Source: Prinia subflava (Eukaryota > Chordata > Aves > Passeriformes > Cisticolidae). From it: DNA of 64,000 nt. The stretch is taken from positions 30,875,300-30,939,299 of the forward strand of contig NC_086254.1 in NCBI RefSeq assembly GCF_021018805.1, given 5' to 3'. The position numbers and the translations under genes were made by a program. Positions 46,960 to 58,860 of this stretch are shown here, one piece after another; position 1 is the first letter of the stretch, and each line of letters starts with the position of its first letter. The notes below the pieces were generated by a model, which worked only from the letters and a program-made list of their open reading frames with translations, was not told where the DNA came from and did no database searches.

Positions 46960-49900
46960 ATGTGGTGCTTGTCTGTGCAGGGTGACCCCAGCCCTGCTGG
47001 CTCGGTGGGTGCAGGAAAGTCCTGGCACAGGGTGGGACAGCTTGGAGGCGCCTCAATTCAGGCTGCTTAGAGTAAGAGAAGGAAAAAGAAAAAAAAGAAC
47101 GTGAATCAAAGCACTGAACATATTATTGCAGTTTATTATAGTCTGGGTTAAACCCTTCACTCTTACCCAGCCATAAGCTCTGCAGGGCAGGGCATGGCAC
47201 GGGCTGCACTGCTGCTGCATCTGCAGCCACAGGCACAGCCTCTTCTCAGCCTCCCAAAAATCAACCCCCAAACTCCCCTATAGCTCATCCCTCCTGCTGC
47301 CAGGCCCACACTTCCTCCAGTTGCCCTGGGCTGGGATTTCCCCAGCATGGTGCAGCCACCATCACCAGCTGAGTGTGCTCCTGAGAAGGGCAGCGTAAAC
47401 CAGGGCAGATCTGGGGGTAAAGGGGCAAAAGGCTGAATGGCAGGGGCAGCTCCTCTCCCCAGCAGCAGCAGAAAAGGCAGCAGAGCAACGAAAACTCACC
47501 CACTCCCTCAGGCCCTGCAAGAAACTGAAAATAAAATGAAAGTCAAGGACGTGGTTCAATCACCTCTTGGGGCTAAAAAAAAAAAAAAAAAAAGAGAGAG
47601 AAAGGAAAAGAGAAACCTCACTGCTCTTGCAGTAAAACATTGCCTACAAAGAGAATTATTTACTGCAATCATCTGGTGCTAAGCCTGAATACAAATCATT
47701 AATTCTGTTTGATACAGGCACATGGTGAACATCCAGCAGGCAGCAAATCACAGAACAAACAGCTTTGGTTGACTTTTTTAGTTCTCTGGTGGCCGTGCCA
47801 AGCAAGTGGTGACCTAAAGCTCATGTAGACTTCAAAACTACCATGTTCCTCGACCGACATGAATAAAACACGTTGTGGGTACTGAAAATCCTGGTTTTAA
47901 GCCAGTTCTTGTTCAAGCATGTTGGGACTCAGCCACCAAGGCTGGGTGAGCTGCCAGGGCTGTCACACACTCCCAGATCCTGCCCAGCCACCTCTGGGTG
48001 ATGGCAAAAATCAGGAGGTCACTTTTGAGGCAGAAACCTGCAATTCTCATCTTGACAAAATGACTCAACACACCTCTGCTATAATTATCTCTTTTTTTCC
48101 CCTGCAGAATGTCTCCCTGATTCACTAAGCATCTAAATAATGAATTAATGATTCCAAATAAATCAGAGTTATTTTTCCCTATGAATACAGGGAAATCAAC
48201 TCTTGCAATTTGATTGCCAGTCTCACAATATTTCCCTCTAAAGCCCTGCTACCCTGGAAACGTGGTTATTTGAGGCTCTGACGCAGGGTCCTGGCTCTGC
48301 CTGCTCGTGTGGGGCAACAGACAAATATTCCACCCCATCCACAGGTAACGTGTGAACTTAAAAATCCCCAAACCAAAAGAAAATTCACTCCTGTCCTCAA
48401 GGCACAAGGCCACATCTGCACACAGCCTGGGATCTGCCAACCACACTCCTGAGCCAGTGAGGAGCAGCAGATTTCTCAGCTCATTTCTGTGCAAGCACAC
48501 GCAGCAGCTGAAGGAAAACTGTCTTACTGGATGAGTAAACAACATGCATCAGAATTTCTTTTCCAAGCCATTCTCATGACTGATGATTTTTAAATGCACA
48601 GAGTTGGGTGAGAGAGGGCTGGATGAGCCCCTTGTTAAAGCGAAACATTTTCAGAAACTGAGCACACGAATGCAGTGCTCAATTTAACAAAAAAAAAATC
48701 AACTAGATCAAATGTGGTTTTTTATTTTTCCTGGAAACACATGCTTCAGGTTCTGTGTTTGCAGGAGCTGTCTTGGCCCTGTGTTCTCATCCTGACATCA
48801 GCACTGCTGTTGCCTGCCAGAGCCAGGAGCAGAGGGGACTGTCCTCATGCAGGATGCTTGGGCAGAGCTGGCAGGAGCACCTGTACTGTGAGGGAAACCA
48901 TGGGTCAAGTGAACACCTAAAGCACACAGAAAGCAGGCATAAGAGAAAAGCTCCATGATTGTGCCTCCAGCGGCTCCAGGGAACAGGGGATGTGGAGGGC
49001 ATGGGGCTCCAGCCATTCATGGGCAGTGCTCCCCATGCCCTGCCCTGCTCCTCTCTTCCCATGGCTCTGAGCTTTCATTCTCGGGCCAGGGAAAGCTCTG
49101 CCTTCATTGGTGAGAGCAGCTCATGGACCTTCCCATGATCACAGAAGTCCTCCTAGCCAGCTGCTGTCTCTGCCTCAGCTTCCCCAAAGGTCGATGCTCT
49201 GGGACAAAGGGAACTGTTCCCACTCTCTTCCTCTCCTCTCGCTGCCCTTCCACACCTCCATAAAGTTGCTCTGCAAGTGCCACCCCGAGGCCAGGCTGCA
49301 GGACAGCTGAAGTGCACAGGGGTGAAGGGGGCAGGAGCAGGGTGGAATCCCTTCCCTGAGGGGTGCACCCCCGTGGAGCCCCTCTGCTGCTGTCACTCCA
49401 GGAGCACAGACCCACCCGAGCCTCTAGAGACCGCAGAAAAGCCATTTCCTCACCACACGGAAACAGCTTCTATAGTTCACGTTTTCGGTGGCACGCCCAC
49501 AGCAGTGATTTTACTATACAGTCAGGAAAAAACACACAATGTTTCCCACCGCTCAACTGCTCCAGCAAGCACTTTCTGAAGTCAACAATCGCACTGGTAC
49601 TCCCAACACACAGCTCAGCACCGCCCCACCTGCGTCCTGGGCTTCCCCGGAGCGCCGTGCCCGGCGTGGTCCAGCAGGGATGTTCTGCTCCCGAGGAGGG
49701 ATGGATGCTCAGCCGGGCTGGCTGGGCAGGACTCCCCTCCCTCCTCCTTCTCCCCACCGCCCCCTCCCGCGTCCTGCCCGGGTTCAGTTCCCGGAAAGCA
49801 GGCGGCCGTGGCCCTTCCAGAGCCCAGCCTTTCATCTCCAGCTGTTTTCCCAATAACCCCAGGGTTTATCAGGGTGAACCTCCTCCCTGCTGGCTGCTTC

Positions 49901-50450
49901 CCTGTTAACTCCTGCGCCTGTAGATCCGAGTGGTTTCTGGCCCCGTTCATGCTGCAGCAGCTGCTCGGCGATGCAGTCGGGGCTGCCCCTCCTCGGGGTC
50001 TGCTCTGGGGCCGCTGGTTCCAGCCCTTGCCCGGTTTCGCAGGATCTGAGTGTCTTCTGCTTCACGGTCCCTGTGGCAGCAGAGGAAGGGCACAGCCCAT
50101 CTCACGTCCTCCCTGCACGGGTCCGGACCGCTCGAAGGAGGAACGGGAAAGGGTTTTTGTGCTTGGGGTGGGAGACAGAAGTAGGCAGCAGGAGCACCTG
50201 TAGGGAGGGGCAGCTCTTGAGCAGGGCTCACTCTGCCTGTGCTGGGGGCAGACAGCCTGGGACATCTCTGCCTGCGGCACCGGGGATGGCAGCGTGAGCC
50301 CCATGGAACTCTGCCAGTCTGCTCCTTACCTTTGCTCCCGGCATTTCTGAGCGCTGGAGCCAGGAAAAAGGAATGGCAGTGAGGGCGGCTCATGGGGTGC
50401 AGGCTTCCAGCCCCCGGTCTGGAAAACTGGGGGGTTTCTCCTGACCGCGA
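46960..50450. other. CCN5-receptor interval: no gene recognised
   Basis: Mostly unique sequence. An A run at about 47576-47593 is followed by AG-rich sequence. An AT-rich stretch at about 48120-48185 carries several TAAT cores. CpG density rises from about 49.6 kb towards the receptor gene. Confidence 0.6.
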
Positions 50451-50817
50451 GTGGGACAGAACAGAAACAGGCTGAAAGCTCTGGCTCCCCTCCTCACATC
50501 CCTCTGCCACCTCCCTGCCTCCTGCTCCCTGCAGGCACTCCCAGCGCCCAAACCGGCCGAGGGGCTGCGTGTCCCTGCGCTCGGCTCCGAGCGGGCCGGG
50601 GGGAGGCGCCGCGGGAGCGGCGGAAGCCGCGGCGCTGGGGCTGCTGTCGGCACATCCTCCCTGCCCCGGGGGACGTCCAGCACCCTGAAGGACCCAGGCC
50701 GGGCTCAGCAGGAGCGGAGAGGTGAGAGGAGCCCCTGTGCCTGGGGATCCGGTGCTCCGCGGGCGCCGGTGCCTCCGAGCGGTGCCCCCAGCTGCGGGAC
50801 AGGGCAGCGCCGCGCCC

Positions 50818-51858
50818 ATGGCTGCGGAGGCTCTCTCCACGTGGGCCGGCAATGCCACTCGGGCTCCTTGCCCCGTGGATTCCGCCTTCGCCCAGCGCTT
50901 CCTGCCCGCCGTGTACCTGACCGTGATCCCCCTGGGGCTGCTGGGGAACGGGCTGGGGCTGTGGCACCTCTGCACGGGGCCCCGCCAGCCCCTCAGCCTG
51001 CTGGTGGGCAACCTGGGGCTGGCCGACCTGCTCTATGTCAGCACACTGCCCTTCCTCGTCAGCTACTACCGCCGAGGCAGAGTGTGGCTCTTCGGGCAGG
51101 CCTGGTGCCGCCTCACCCGCAGCCTCTTCCACCTCAACCTCTACGCCAGCATCGGCTTCCTCACCTGCATCAGCATCCACCGCTACCTGGGCATCGTGCA
51201 CCCGCTGAAGGCACGGGGCAGGTGCCAGGGCGCTGCCTCCTCGGCGTGGCTCAGCGTGGCAGTCTGGGTGTGGGTCCTGGCACAGATTGCTCCTGATCTT
51301 GCCTTCAGCAAGACGAATGGCACAGGGACGAGCTGCCACGACACGACGGGGCACGAGAGCCTGGGCGTTTACTTGCCCTACACCTTCGCTGTCACCGTGA
51401 CTGGGTTTGTCATCCCATTCCTCATCATCGTCGGGTGCTACTGCCACGTGGTGTTCGTGCTCTGCAGGAATGACAGCATGGACCTCAGCCTCAGGAGGAG
51501 AAGCATCGGGCTGGTGATTCTTGTGATGGTTCTCTTTTCCATCTGCTTCCTCCCCTACCACATCTTCAGAAACCTCAACTTGTTTTTTCGCTGGCAGCCG
51601 CAAGGGTCCTGCACACAGGCTTCAAAGGATGTCTATGTTTCCTACCAGGTGACTCGGGGCCTGGCCAGCCTCAACAGTGCCCTCAACCCCCTGCTCTATG
51701 TGATTACCAGCAAAGACTGGAGGTCACGGGTGAGGACCATCCGCCAAAGCGCCAGGCAGTGTCTGAGGCCACCCTTCAGGCGCAAAACCTCTTGCCAGGC
51801 AGCTGAGAAGAAGAGGAACATCAGTCTTAGTGAGGGGGAGGCTGCTAATGAGCTCTGA
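50818..51858 (+). CDS. P2Y-like class A G-protein-coupled receptor, single coding exon
   Basis: 346 aa, probably a seven-helix plasma-membrane receptor for extracellular nucleotides. N-terminus with glycosylation site NAT (12-14) and C18. TM1 holds LLGNGLGLW; TM2 LGLADLLYVSTLPF; TM3 ends ISIHRYLGIVHPL; TM5 FVIPFLIIVGCYCHVVF; TM6 CFLPYHIFRNLN with the P2Y1-group HxxR; TM7 YQVTRGLASLNSALNPLLYV with QxxR. Disulphide cysteines fall before TM3 (AWCRL) and in the second outer loop (TSCHDTT). DRY is replaced by HRY and the usual DPxLY by NPLLY. The C-tail is basic, then Ser/Glu-rich. The ATG at 50818 is the first in frame; the frame upstream starts only at a GTG. It resembles P2RY1 and P2RY11 but I cannot assign an orthologue. 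Confidence 0.9.
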   Translation: MAAEALSTWAGNATRAPCPVDSAFAQRFLPAVYLTVIPLGLLGNGLGLWHLCTGPRQPLSLLVGNLGLADLLYVSTLPFLVSYYRRGRVWLFGQAWCRLTRSLFHLNLYASIGFLTCISIHRYLGIVHPLKARGRCQGAASSAWLSVAVWVWVLAQIAPDLAFSKTNGTGTSCHDTTGHESLGVYLPYTFAVTVTGFVIPFLIIVGCYCHVVFVLCRNDSMDLSLRRRSIGLVILVMVLFSICFLPYHIFRNLNLFFRWQPQGSCTQASKDVYVSYQVTRGLASLNSALNPLLYVITSKDWRSRVRTIRQSARQCLRPPFRRKTSCQAAEKKRNISLSEGEAANEL

Positions 51859-52715
51859 GGTACCTGGCACCCCCATTTCTGCCACATCAGCTTGTGCTTG
51901 GCCCCTCCCTGGGGGCAGCCCCCACCTTGACACCTGCTTTGCAGAGATGGTGACAGCAGCGTCACGGGCTCCGTGCACACAAGGGACAGACAGGACTGTC
52001 AGCATCAGAGAGGAAACCAGGGCCAGATTTCAAAAGAAAAGCTGCTCAACCCAACCATTTTGCCTACAGCATGCCTGGAGATGGAAAGAGATTATCACGT
52101 CTGCTCCAGTCCAGAGCGTTTCCCTCCAGGCTCTCATGCAGCAGTGTGAGCTGGTGGACATCCCTTTGCTTCCCAACCCCTCTGTGGCTGAGGGATGGGA
52201 GGCAATGACACCTTGTCCCTCCACTGCATCCCCTCTACTCTACTGTACAAGGGTTTGAGACAGGATTCCCTCTTTCACCTAAGGTGAGGTCCTGCATTGC
52301 AGAACAGCAGAGAGGGCAAATTTTTGCAGCAGGAGAAGAGCTTTGGAAATGGAAATATTCATTAAAAAATCAGGTTTTAAGTACATTACTAAGCTGTGCC
52401 AGTTCCTGGGAGACTGAGCTGTTTCAGGATCTGTGGGATCCTCTACTGCCCACCTCCTTTGCAGAAGAAAAAGACATTTTTGGCATTACTCCCTCTCTTT
52501 TGGAAGAGCACATAGCAGAACTAACAAACGGGCATTTTGAAGTTTTTGGAGGCTATTGGTTGGTGGGTTGTTTTGGAAGGTGAATGACTGCAGCAGCCTG
52601 AACTGCTTTCAGCAGGAAAATGCCAGGAGAGTTTGCAGATCTTCAGGTGGGTGCTTGCATCTTGCATCCAGCCTTGCAAGGGCATTAGCTATGACTTGTA
52701 AAAATGAGATATGCA

Positions 52716-52721
52716 AATAAA
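52716..52721 (+). terminator. Candidate poly(A) signal of the P2Y-like receptor
   Basis: AATAAA lies about 860 bp after the stop codon, followed by GTGTGAAGAGCGTTGGGATG, which is moderately GT-rich. A second AATAAA is at about 53110. Both fit the strand of the receptor; choice uncertain. Confidence 0.4.
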
Positions 52722-55700
52722 AAGAGAAGCAGCACTGGTGTGAAGAGCGTTGGGATGTGAGCAAGGGCAGCTGTCTGTCATCACCAGGGGTGACAGATCT
52801 CTGCTTTGGGGTGAGCAGAGGCTCCCAAGCAGTATTTTGGGTTTTGATTTTGATGTTATCCACTACAAACAGCTCGAACGTTTCGATTCAATAATGTGAT
52901 TTGTAGCAACAGCAGCTTATGGAGCCCAGCTGTAGGAAGTGGACTGTGAGTTAAAATCAGCCCTTTCTGGGAAATCACTGGCCCACAGACGGATGTTGTG
53001 CTCTTTTCCTGACGTTTATCTCTGTCAGCTGTTCCTCACACAGACCCACCTTGGCTGGGCAGCAGAGGGAGCACGGCTGGCTTTCGGTGTAGTTAATGTG
53101 TCTACAGTGCAAATAAACACCCCATGCTTTCAGCTGAGAGTCGTCTGGCTTCTTTTAAAGCTTTATGGGGACCTGGGAGCCAGCTGGCCTGCAGGTTGGA
53201 GCAGGGGCCTGCCTGCTCAGGGCGTGGTGCTGATCTTCGCAGTGCTCTGCAGGCAGGGAGCTGCTGGGAGACTGCAGGCAGCTGGTGGAGAGTGATCTGT
53301 GACACTGAGGGGTCTGCTCAGCTCCAGTCGGGGGGCCAGCAGAGCCTGAAGTCTCCAGCTCCCACCTCATCCAGAGGAAAACCAAAGATAAAGCATAAAT
53401 TCACCAATGAGATCTCTCTCTGTAGTAGGAAGATTGAGGCATTAGGATCAGACCTGGTCCCTACTCCTTGCACACATGCTCCAGATCTGGGCTTCTCCAG
53501 AGCTCTGAACTCTTCTCCTTTCCTCAAAAAACACCCACGTCTCTGAAAGCTGTCCAGCTTTTCCATCTTCACACATGGGTCCTGTCAAAGATGCTACAGC
53601 TCCCCACAGAACCAGCCTTGGCTCCCACAGCCCCTGGGAGCTGTGACACCCTGTCACTGCCCCCACTTTGGGCAGGATTGATTGAAGCAAAGCATCACTG
53701 CATGCTGGGGAGGGAGAACTGCATGGGATGTGCCAGCAAAGTCTGCCTCACCCCTGCATCCTTGTGCCCTTGTCCTCTCCAGTGCCCCTCCCTTCACTTT
53801 TAATAATGATTTAAAGATCTGTGTCTTACGAAGCATCTCTGAGCCCCAGAGACAGTTGCAGGCATAAATCTGCACGTTTTTCTCTGTTCTCTATCTGTCA
53901 AAGCAGCAAAACCAGTAAGGATCTGTCATGTCTGAGATATTTGGGGTGGAATTTTTAGTTCTTTATTGATCTATAACTTCACAGTCCCCTTGATTCTCAG
54001 ACAGTGCTGCTTCCCATGTGAACTGGAGGGAGTGAGCTCTTCCCCTTTATTAGGTGTGTGTGTAATTAAGGTTCAACCCCTGGCACATGAGGGGTTCACA
54101 GCTGGTGATGGGGCAACAAAACCACCCTGCTTCCTCCAGCCTTCCCTCCATCTCTCCTTCCTGCCCTCTGCCGGGGAGGTTCCTTCCCTCCCAGAGAGCA
54201 GCTGCTGCTCCCTGTGGGACACAGAGGTGTGTGGTCACTGCAGGGATCCTGCTCAAAACCTGTGGGAACTGCTGCCCCCTAAAAACCTCCCAGGGCTCTT
54301 TATCCCCTGGAACCAGATTGTCCCTGGAGCAACCAGGGCATGGGCAGCACCCAGTCTGTCCCAGGCCCCACCTGTGGCGTGGGAATAACTTTTGGAAGAG
54401 GGTAAATAGGCAGGGAAGGTGGGCAGCTGTCATAATCCTCCTTTCCCTTCTCCCAGCACTCTGCCAGACACTGGCAGGGCCACACACAAGCACTTGCTGC
54501 TGGCAGGAAGGGGCCAGTGCCCCTGGAGAAGCTGTGCCATGGTCACCTCCTGAATCATCACCCCTTTTGGGCTCCTGGCTTATGATGAGCTGAATGTTCC
54601 TCTTCCCCTCCCTTGGCTGCTGCCAGACTTGGAAGATGTCTAAAAGCAAGTGAGAGGAATCCCACCTGCACTCTCTGCTTTTCCCACAGCTTCTCTGGCA
54701 CAGCAGCATGGAGCAATGGTCTTGTCTGCAAAATCAAGCTGAAAGCAGATTTTTAACTCCTTTACCAAGATTAGACCCTACCAATAAATCAAACATGGTG
54801 GGAATTCTCCTCCTGACAGTAATATGATCAGGATCAAGCCTGGAAATCTGGCAGCATTTCTTGCTTCATTAAATAAACTGCTCTTGGCTGAGGATATGTT
54901 GCAAACACAGTCAAGGTTTGTTATGTTACAGAGAACTTTGGAGCTGACAGCCCAGGGAAGCCAGTCAGGCAGAAATAACAGGCACACATACAGATGCACA
55001 GATGTACAACCACTTTCTTCCTTCAAAATGCAGAACTGTGTTTTTTCAGCATGCAAAACACTCCAGAAGAAGAAAATATTGCTCTCAGCAACATCTAAAT
55101 GCATAGAACTCAACTCTGATTAATTCTTTATTTCATTTTGCACATATTAGCAAAAATCTGGCTCTGACTCAGTTTAGGGGTGTTGGTGTGTCCAGTGGAG
55201 CCCTGATTGCTAAATAAGTGTGGGTTGGCTGCTCTGTGCTGAGGAGGGGGCTCGTGCCTTGGTGTGAGAGCCTTCCACAGCCCGGGAGAGCAGGAGCTGC
55301 TGCACACAGGGGCTGGGGGCAGCACCGTGGGACTGAGCTGGTGCACAGCTCCCTGTTGGACAAACAGGCCGTGGCCATAAGAGCCTCAGGCCCAGGTGAG
55401 GTGTGAAAACCACGTGTGAAGCTGCAGGAGAAGCAGCCAGAGCAGGAGGCTCCCGCAGGGCTTGGCTTCCCATTACCCCAGGCACCCAGGACTTTGTGGA
55501 GCATCTTTTACAGCATGGTGGGAGGCTGCAGTGTGCACACAAAATGGGATGAGTCACTCAGGTCACTAGTGAAAGGTCACAGCATCCTCAGATTCTGTGA
55601 GAGGTATTTATTTCTTCAGCAAAACAATTTCATTGCTAAAGTGCCTTTGGCTGCAGTGACAACAGACCTGACAGGTTGTCTTATTTACCAAGGTTATCGA

Positions 55701-55950
55701 TCAGACTGGTGAGGAATAGAAGATGCAATTATCCAGGTGAACTGGGAAAAATGGTAAATATATCTGCCACTGGGGTGCTGTTGGTGAATATTTTAATAAA
55801 AGGAAAAAAAGCTGAGTCTCTGTCTATACTACGTGGAGTGCTTTGGCATCCGAGGGACCAACAGCTTGTGCAGAAGAGAGCAAATCACAGAAATAGAACA
55901 ACACTTAGCGTGCCTGTGTGAAGCCATCAGGCCGTGGTGCCCCTGCAGTG
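52722..55950. other. Region 3' of the receptor: no gene recognised
   Basis: Unique sequence with no recognisable coding exon, named repeat or RNA gene. Confidence 0.6.
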
Positions 55951-55957
55951 CGTGCAG

Positions 55958-56160
55958 TTATAAATAGGAGATGCTGAGCGGGCCCAGCCCCGGCCCCGCC
56001 GCCGCTCCCGCCCCGCACGCATTTGTATGTGCGCGACAGAGCGGCTGCGGCTGCACCCTGCGGGCACAGAGTGTCCTGGAGGACTCGCCGAGCCCAGCTT
56101 TGAAAGAGTTGTGCCATTTTTTTATGCCATTCCTTTAAATATTCCCCCCGCAGCAGGCGC
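55958..56160 (+). promoter_or_regulatory. Candidate TATA/MEF2-type promoter
   Basis: TTATAAATAG at 55958-55967 matches both a TATA box and the MEF2 consensus YTAWWWWTAR. It is followed by about 80 bp of GC-rich sequence (CCCCGGCCCCGCCGCCGC) and then an AT-rich stretch. A 181-codon open frame at 56027-56572 lies downstream but has no recognisable domain and no strong start context. Promoter call is inference from composition and motif only. Confidence 0.3.
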
Positions 56161-58329
56161 TCGTTGCCCCGGATGGCTGCTCGAGGCAGGCGCCAGCACA
56201 GGAGCGGGGCAGGGAGAAACCCCCGGGAGATGCTCAGTGCACCACGACCTGTGCTGCCTCCTCAGCATCCTGAGAGGAAGCTATCATTTGAATTTCGCCC
56301 AACACCTCCGCTCTGTCATGAGCAGGAGACACTCAGATCCAATCTGGCTCCCTGAAGAGCCCTTCGTGCCAATGCACTGCCCAGCCAGCGTGAAATTCTT
56401 CTGCTTGTTTGGGCTTATGGGCAAAAAGTTTACCCTAAGGAGCATCAGAGAGCTCCCAGGCTTCCCAAAGGTACCACAGCTCCTCCTGGGAGAGGCTGCT
56501 TCCATGCTGTGCTCAGGACATCCGAGGACAGGAGACAGATTAACTCTGTCCTGGCTGCCTTTGCTGACATGAGGAGGTGCAGAGGTGCACCTCTGTGCTC
56601 AGCAAAGGTGGGGAGAACCACCCACCACAGCCCCCAGGCTGCTTTTCCCAGCACAGCCCGCCCTGCAGAACCTCCATGTCTCCAGTCCAGGCAGGGGGGA
56701 GACAGTCCCATGGCAATGGGAAGCTGCAGGCACAGAGGAGATCTCAGAGCTGTGTTCACTGGTGGGGATGCCAAGAGCCAGGCATTCTTACTGAATGAAG
56801 TGCTACTTGCTTTGGAGGCAAAAATCCCCCTTTGAAAGTGTGAGGTGCTGGCCACACAGTGCCATGCTGTGAACCCAGAGGAGATGGGGATGCAGTTCAC
56901 TTGGGGTGCAGCTCATCCGTGAGCCCAGGGCTATCCAAGACCCCAGCACTGCACTACCCATCATGAGATGCAGTTTCGTCAAGGCTGTTGGAGGAAAGAA
57001 TCTTTCTGTGTGCAAGCTGAAACAACAGGTCCATCCCTTTGACTGAGATCCCACTGCACTGAGCTGGGATGTGGGAAAAGCCCTGGCAGGGTGCCCCAGG
57101 GCAGACACCAGCAGCACAAGGGGCACAGTGAGGGAGAGGGGCTTCACGAGCTGAAATGTTATTTTTCTTTGCAGTAGGGCATGCAGAAGCAGAGGGTGGC
57201 TCACGGACAAAGCAGAGACTCAGCCTGGGAGTACAGGACACATCCTCTCCCGAAGGCATTGCACAGGGATGAGAGCTGGACTTGCAGTCACACTTGGCAG
57301 TCCCAGCCTGGGAGAGGTTCTCACTGGCTCCATGAAGGGGCTGTTCACACATGGTTCTCAAACCAGAACCCCCCAAATGGCCATGCCCTGAGTCTGTGCC
57401 TGGTCCTGTGTGGAAATGCCCAAGGGATATCCAGAACATCACCTCCTGTCGCTGCTCAGCACCTCAGCTCCCACCTCAGGAGACACCTAAACAAAGGACC
57501 CAGAAGTCAGTTAAATGTTTCAGGTCACAGAGAAGCTTCTGGTTTATTTTCCCATTTACCCCAGGTGGTTTGCCTGCCTCCAAAAAAGCCAGTTGTTAAT
57601 TTAATTCCCTCTGAGTGATTCATGATGCAGATCTGGCATCCCAGTGCCTGGAACAGCTGTGATTCCTGTGCCACCACTTGCTGTGCCCCAGGGACACCAC
57701 ACAGCCCCTGAGCATGGCTGGAAAGAGGGGGCCAGGGCTGGAGCAGGGTGACAAGCAGCTGGGCCGAGAGAACCCAGAGACGTTTTTGCAATTGCAATTC
57801 AGAGAGAATATATCTTCTCTCCCCAGTTAATCCTTCAGAGAAAAGCCTGAGCAGAAACAACTGGGAACTCTTTGTATATAAACAAGACTTAGTAAAATCT
57901 GCAGTTTTAAGGTGGAGGAAGAAATAAGTCCCTAACACGATGCTTACAGTGCAAGAGAAAACAGATATTTCATTTTGTTCTGTTTGTTCCCCACTGGGAA
58001 CCTGCTGTGCTCTCAGGCATGGGCAGCAGGAACTTTCACAGGGCATTTACAGCTCCCTTGGCTGGGAAATCGCTTGTGGCCCCAAACCCAGAGCCGTTCT
58101 GGCCAGTGGAGTGTGGGACCAGCCATGGAGCATCGTTAGCAGGGGAAGAAAAATGAATCCTGGAGGAGTCAAACCCTGCATTGAAATAAGTCGGTGCCTG
58201 GCTGGGAAGCTCAATCAACCTCTCAGCACTGGTTCTTCAGAGAAAAACAGGAAAGGACATCTTGAATTCTACTAATAAATGCACTTTCCTCCAGTTGAAG
58301 TCCTGGGGCCGATTTGTTTCCTCGCGGGT

Positions 58330-58860
58330 TATTTTTAGCATCGAAAGGAGCCATTTGCTGTACACTGTCTGTCCGGGCAGCGGAGCTGCGGGGTCCGCAG
58401 CCGGGACTGCGGAGCTCCGCGCCCCCGGCCCCGCACCGCGCCTGCCGCACGGCCCCGGCCGGAGCGGGCTCGGATCCCCGGGACGGGACCACCTCCGCCT
58501 CCACCTCCGCCTCCACCTCCGCCTCCACCTTCACCTCCACCTTCACCTCCACCTCCGCCTCCACCTCCACCTCCACCTCCGCCTCCACCTCCACCTCCAC
58601 CTCCACCTCCACCTCCGCCTCCACCTCTACCTCTACCTTCACCTCCACCTCCACCTCCACCTCCACCTCCACCTCCGCCTCCACCTTCACCTCCACCTTC
58701 ACCTCCACCTCCACCTCCGCCTCCATCCAGGCGGGCTCCGGGGCCGCTCCCTGCCCCGCAGCCCGCGGTGGGGGCGCTTTGGGACGGGCGGTGCCGCAGG
58801 GACCCGGTTACCTCCCACCATCGGTACCCGGCACCCAGCCTGGCACAGCCCATCCCTCCC
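58330..58860. other. CpG-rich block containing a hexanucleotide array
   Basis: CpG-rich sequence flanks the CCNCCT array on both sides (CTGCGGGGTCCGCAGCCG, CCGCACCGCGCCTGCCG, then GCGGGCTCCGGGGCCG). It may be a CpG-island promoter of a neighbouring gene or an orphan island. No exon recognised. Confidence 0.5.
58489..58724. repeat. CCACCT/CCGCCT hexanucleotide array
   Basis: About 39 hexamers of the form CC(A/G)CCT, with scattered TCACCT and CTACCT variants. The plus strand is C-rich and almost pyrimidine-only apart from one purine per unit; the minus strand is (GGNGGN)n and could form G-quadruplexes. All frames are open on both strands, giving spurious peptides of Thr/Ser/Ala, Glu/Val or poly-Gly type. 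Confidence 0.97.

Noticed and set aside
50722..50817. Extended N-terminus of the P2Y-like receptor
   Set aside because: The extension begins at GTG, not ATG, and adds an Arg/Pro/Gly-rich segment unlike a receptor N-terminus. The first in-frame ATG is at 50818.
49947..51603. Long minus-strand open frames (354 and 369 codons) opposite the receptor
   Set aside because: Antisense shadows of GC-rich coding sequence; rich in Ala/Pro/Arg/Glu and with no domain. The sense frame is a clear seven-helix receptor.
56027..56572. 181-codon open frame after the TATA/MEF2-like motif
   Set aside because: No domain or conserved motif; kept only as context for the promoter candidate.
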